Part shown: positions 59,868 through 64,000 of the stretch, in pieces | Numbering within the stretch: position 1 is the first letter of the stretch | How the letters are laid out: the number at the start of each line of letters is the position of its first letter | Assembly: GCF_954871325.1 (NCBI RefSeq) | Contig: NC_088775.1 | Coordinates: forward strand, 68,673,561-68,737,560 | Direction of reading: 5' to 3' | DNA: 64,000 bases | From: Gordionus sp. m RMFG-2023 | Taxonomy: Eukaryota > Nematomorpha > Gordioida > Chordodea > Parachordodidae | Position numbers and translations under genes: made by a program | Notes under the pieces: generated by a model | Seen by the model: only the letters and a program-made list of their open reading frames with translations | Told to the model about the DNA's origin: nothing | The model's database searches: none

Positions 59868-60595
59868 TTTAACGCTGTCAAACCACTGATGAATAATAGA
59901 GATGAAGAAATTAATTTGGGATTACTGCCGAACCCTCACGAAGAGGTATGCGTTTTTTTCTCGGTGGCAAAAAAAGGTATTTTCAATTTTAAAGTTCTTA
60001 TTTTTGCAGAAATCAAGAAGTTCTTACTATTTTCGCTATTCGGTTGTTGTATGGTAGCATTTGCAGTGATATTACTGCTAACATATTCTGCTTCTTTACC
60101 AATTTTCAGGTTTAGATCGCCTAAAAAATTATTATATTATCATTATGTCAATGAAGCCTAATCTTTCATTTCTATTTGGTGGGGCATAGAAATTTGCTGT
60201 TATTGTGAGCCTAAAATTTGTGTTTAAATCGTTCAGATATGGTACGAATTTGATGATTAATTTATATATTCGTTTATTTATTAGGAATGCTATCTTAGAT
60301 AAGCTTTTGGAAGTGGTATAGGAGCAAAATATTTTATAATCATTCTTATAATGTCTACTTTCTCCGCTTCTAACATCCTTAAGAGAACCGCTAGTTTGTT
60401 TTTCATTCCATTTATATTAAGGAACTCAATTTGTAACTTGCCAGTGAATTTGTTGTCTTTTGTTATACTAACTTGAATCCTAGAAAATTTTATAAAGATC
60501 CAGGTGACGTTAGAAGAAATTTTATTTGGTTTAGATTAAAGATTTGAAAAAAAGTTATAGTAAAGGAAAATTTAATTTAAAAATATTTAGCTCTT
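59868..60595 (-). pseudogene. LINE AP-endonuclease domain, - strand
   Basis: From right to left on the - strand: LQIEFLNINGMKNKLAVLLR (about 60440-60380), the N-terminal strand of APE-type endonucleases; LTITANFYAPPNRNERLGFID (about 60205-60145); GDLNLKIGKEAEYV (about 60110-60070), with the conserved GDxN motif; and FCKNKNFKIENTFFATEKK (about 60015-59955). Several frame changes. Upstream of the linker and RT parts of the same LINE. Confidence 0.8.
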
Positions 60596-60856
60596 ATCAG
60601 TTAAAAAAAATTGAAAATATGAAAAAGGAAAAACAGCTGATTAACAAATATAGGACTTTTTTCTTAAAAAATTTGGATTAATATTAAATTTTTCTAATAA
60701 ATAAAAAGTGTACGAACGTTGAATTCGAAAGTGTTTGTCAAAAAAAAGGAACGTGTTCACGTTCAAAGTTCGTCAAAAATAAAAGGAACGCCGTTCATCA
60801 TTTTTTTCAAAAAAACGAACTTCATGAACGCGTTCATTTACAACACTAATATAGAT

Positions 60857-61161
60857 GCCTTGAAAAGAATATTTATAACTTTCATCTCTTACAAAATAAT
60901 AGTAATTATATATATCAAAAATAAAACTTATGCAATTTTTATCTCACTATTTTTTTCACCCTCCCCCCCCCCCCCCAATTTAATTATTATCACTAGTATT
61001 CTACTATAAAAATTTAAACATTATTTCGTTTGATTATGTTTTAAACGGTTTTAATCTTATTTTAAACTACAATATACAATAATAATATTACTTTAGAAAA
61101 TGCATGTAAGTTTCAAACAAAACTTAATATTTATAAAAAAAACATTTTAATCTATAAAAAG
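60857..61161. other. 3' end of the large intron
   Basis: No gene. Contains a 15-base C run (60962-60976). It ends in TTTTAATCTATAAAAAG before the next kinase exon; the polypyrimidine tract is short and interrupted by purines, so this acceptor looks weak. Confidence 0.6.
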
Positions 61162-61218
61162 GGCCGACACGTGAAGACCGGACAATTGGCAGCAATCAAG
61201 ATTATGAGTGTTACTTCG
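61162..61218 (+). CDS. msn/MAP4K4: GCK-IV kinase exon with the ATP-binding lysine
   Basis: 19 codons reading GRHVKTGQLAAIKIMSVTS, phase 0 at both ends, donor GTTTGA. AIK is the VAIK-type motif whose lysine binds ATP phosphates. GRHVKTGQLAAIK is nearly invariant in the misshapen/TNIK/MINK1/MAP4K4 group and not found in GCK-I kinases, which supports the subfamily call. Human family members read VMDVTE where this reads IMSVTS. The exon follows a 24-kb intron filled with transposons. Confidence 0.95.
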
Positions 61219-62319
61219 GTTTGAATTTATATCAATCATATATTTAGTTTAGTTATGGTAGAAAAATGAAGCAATACGTCACACGTGACTAGCAAAATTA
61301 ATATTAACCTAGACTGACAATTCATTTATTGATGCATCCATTGAGGAAAGCTTTAATCAATGTCATTGGATGTATTAAACGTTATCGAAAGGCATTTCGT
61401 CTAAGTGCCTTTCGAATTTCGTCTAAATTGTTTTCTATGGCAGATTTCAATATATGTACACTTCTTATCGTCAGTATAAGTTAGAATTTTTAAATAGCCG
61501 GGCCGGGTTGAATATTTTAAATTGCCGTTATTATTTATAAAGTGAAAAATTAATATATTTATTTTTAAATCCAGGTTGGGCCAAATTTTTTTTTTAAATC
61601 CGGGTCTGGCCTTGCAAATGATACCTCTGCAGATCTCTGGTATTAATGCCATTGGAAATAGATTTATACCAAGCCGCCATTTTAACAAAATTTAACGGAG
61701 ACATTTCATCACTATTCCTAAAGTCAATAGCGATATTATCCACACACCCCCCCCCCCCAATAAATCACAATTAGCAAACCATACCCCTTACCCCTCTTAT
61801 TTTTAATGACGATCTTGCGTCTTACTCTACCCCATGGTAGAAATTTCTATAGTCAACGTTTTGATTTATTTTACAATAAATAGATAATTTTTAAAATTAT
61901 TTGGGAACTCTAAAAAAAATTTTAAATATCTTAATTTAAAATAATCATGATTCAATTCAATATTAAAGGTATAGAAGAGAAATACAATTGAAAAATTAAG
62001 GTGTTCCTTGGAAACTCAAATAATTTCCTCGAAACACCGATGTGGGATGGGCTTAAAAAATTACAATCTTTTTTTTTATTAACATATTATTTAAAATATA
62101 ATAACCTACGCTAAAAACCGGAAAGGTTATAATTGAGAAACATTTGTTAAATATAAGATTTCTGAATCCGAAATCATACCACTAAAAACGAGTTAATATT
62201 TTATTATTATAAGTAGATTTAGGATTTACTGTATATCATGATGACTATATTTAAAAGAAATTTTTAAAAAAATTTCCAACATATTATCTTAATTAATTTT
62301 TATAATTAAATTTTTTTAG
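61219..62319. other. Kinase intron with a GC-rich MITE fragment
   Basis: 1101 bases. The segment about 61490-61640 (GCCGGGCCGGGTTGAATATT ... GATACCTCTGCAGATCTCTG) is the right part of a family L MITE. A C run at 61747-61757 is present. Ends in a T-rich tract and TTTTTTTAG acceptor. No gene. Confidence 0.7.
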
Positions 62320-62364
62320 GAAGAAGAAGAAGAAATAAAGTTGGAAATTAATGTCCTTAAAAAG
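62320..62364 (+). CDS. msn/MAP4K4: GCK-IV kinase exon with the alphaC helix glutamate
   Basis: 15 codons reading EEEEEIKLEINVLKK, acceptor TTTTTTTAG, donor GTAATA, phase 0 at both ends. The run of acidic residues followed by IKLEINxLKK is the alphaC helix of this subfamily; the glutamate of LEIN forms the salt bridge with the AIK lysine. Usual family sequence is DEEEEIKLEINVLKK. Confidence 0.95.
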
Positions 62365-63017
<653 letters not shown>

Positions 63018-63051
63018 TAACTTGGAGGCTTTTTTCCAATTTTATATAATA

Positions 63052-63460
63052 TCGGAGACCTAGGTCCGGCCTTTTTTAAAATTTTTTAGTGAATCGAGAT
63101 TATTTTTGTCCATATTTTTAATAACTTCAAATGAAAGTCTAAAGTATGAGAATAAATGTTTAGATAATTCATCATATGTTAAATAGTTTATTGATAGGTT
63201 AACGTCAATGTGTTTTTTCAGTTGGTGTTTTATTTTTTCAATTCAACTTTAAATCATTTTTTAAGCGCTTTTTTTAAATTTACAACATGAGTTCGCTGGA
63301 AATATTCCAACATGTGTTAATAACCTACTCTGTGATTTCTATAAAATTTTGTCATGAACTTTTAAACATAATATAATTGATATCACTTTTTTTTTATAAT
63401 CATATCATTTTACAAATGGGCCCCCGAACCTGGATTTGGTATGGGCCTGGAGGTCTCTAA
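63052..63460. mobile_element. GC-rich MITE of family L (diverged)
   Basis: Left CGGAGACCTAGGTCCGGCC, right GGGCCTGGAGGTCTCTA: imperfect inverted ends like those at 38998-39276. The interior is AT-rich and unrelated by eye, so it may carry an insertion. Lies in the kinase intron directly after the 62922-62999 exon. Confidence 0.55.
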
Positions 63461-63499
63461 TATATAATTATATTTATATCTAAACGAAAATTATATAAA

Positions 63500-64000
63500 T
63501 ATGTTATATAATAACGCTCTTAACGTTCCTTTATAAGCACTCTAATTTTTTTATAGCACAACGAAGTCTCAATTATATTATAAGGTCGAGATAGCGAAAT
63601 TTTTATTAATGTCTTAATAAGATCATATGACCAGGCGCATAGCCAGAATGGATCTATATTATCTAGTTTTCTAAATCTTGATATAATAATATTCTTGTAC
63701 ATTTTTTTTGAAAAATATTAAATTGTTGTGTAATTATAATTAAATAATTTACTAATACATTCCATTGGGAAGAAAAAATTGGCTGTCCTATTGAATCTAA
63801 TAATATATCAACATGAAATATCTGGTTCAGGCCTTTGATATTTCTCCAAGGGCAATCAAAATAGGCTCTTCTAGATCCAAAAATGTAACAGTTTGATGTC
63901 GAAGGCCTCATCGTGTCTGGCATGCTTTTTGTAGCACAAGAAGTTTTAAAAATAATTTTATTCAACAATCTCTCAGGATGTTTATAACCTCCTGAAGACC
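63500..64000 (-). pseudogene. hAT transposase remnant (same family as M), cut by the window end
   Basis: The - strand contains ARHDEAFD-like and FFFPMECISKLF segments that align with the corresponding - strand region of hAT M (about 29470-29230, FFFSLECII), in the same order and spacing. Frames are broken. The element continues beyond the window. Confidence 0.6.

Larger units (their letters stand above)
53730..60848 (-). mobile_element. hAT element A, ends only, enclosing a LINE and nested elements
   Basis: Left end TAGTGCTGTAAACATTTTT, right end CGTTCATTTACAACACTA, with perfect 8-bp duplication ATATAGAT (53722-53729 and 60849-60856). Both ends carry GAACGCGTTC-type subterminal motifs. Only about 330 bases at the left (with the transposase C-terminus on the - strand, VERVFRIANAVLTAKRS, about 53995-54055) and about 250 bases at the right remain. 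The middle of the hAT, still present in copy B, is replaced by a LINE. Confidence 0.85.

Noticed and set aside
60719-61009. 96-residue + strand frame
   Set aside because: Crosses the right end of hAT element A and its target duplication and ends in a poly-C run, so it cannot be a real gene.

Overview
This is a very A+T-rich stretch of an animal genome, almost certainly an invertebrate. The only host gene found is a germinal-centre-kinase group IV protein kinase (the misshapen / MAP4K4 / TNIK / MINK1 branch). Four of its exons lie on the + strand at 37019-37084, 61162-61218, 62320-62364 and 62922-62999. Each is a multiple of three, begins and ends in phase 0 and is flanked by AG...GT. Together they encode the N-terminal lobe of the kinase domain: Gly-rich loop, AIK lysine, alphaC glutamate and the start of the hinge. 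The rest of the gene lies to the right of the window; any exon further 5' was not found. The phylum cannot be settled from these exons.

Everything else is transposon. 3.8-26.8 kb: a LINE (RT on the + strand) is split by a Ty3/gypsy LTR element (element 2, 4985-26594, 5-bp target duplication AGACG). Inside element 2's 5' LTR sits element 1 (5404-15656, duplication GATAG); inside element 1's 5' LTR sits element 3 (5499-12975); inside element 3's integrase region sits element 4 (9867-11915). Element 2 is also split by a 5.1-kb hAT-type foldback element (18952-24032, 8-bp duplication ATAAGACC), whose right arm carries a further hAT (21312-23429, duplication CTTTATAG). 27.9-31.6 kb: a hAT of the DUF4371/ZMYM-like type (27916-29858, duplication GCTTTTAC), then a 963-bp nearly perfect palindrome built from two head-to-head LTR-element 5' ends (30648-31610, duplication GGTTA).

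32.9-61 kb covers the first visible exon and the 24-kb intron after it. It holds small hAT MITEs of several families, and a 3.5-kb foldback element (42800-46314) whose arms are arrays of a ~118-bp repeat carrying the palindrome TGACAATTGTCA. A one-armed relative (48196-51903) sits inside another hAT transposase remnant and contains a solo LTR that was itself duplicated in tandem. A second copy of the LINE family (- strand, 54058-60600) is interrupted by at least four hAT-type elements and bounded by hAT ends with an 8-bp duplication (53730-60848). 61-64 kb: small introns with GC-rich MITE fragments, and a hAT remnant running off the window end.

The window is best read as a kinase gene whose intron and 5' flank became a landing zone for hAT elements. 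The target-site duplications and paralogous empty sites allow much of the order of insertion to be read. All coordinates were read by eye; boundaries given without a target duplication are approximate. LTR elements are treated as fossils.
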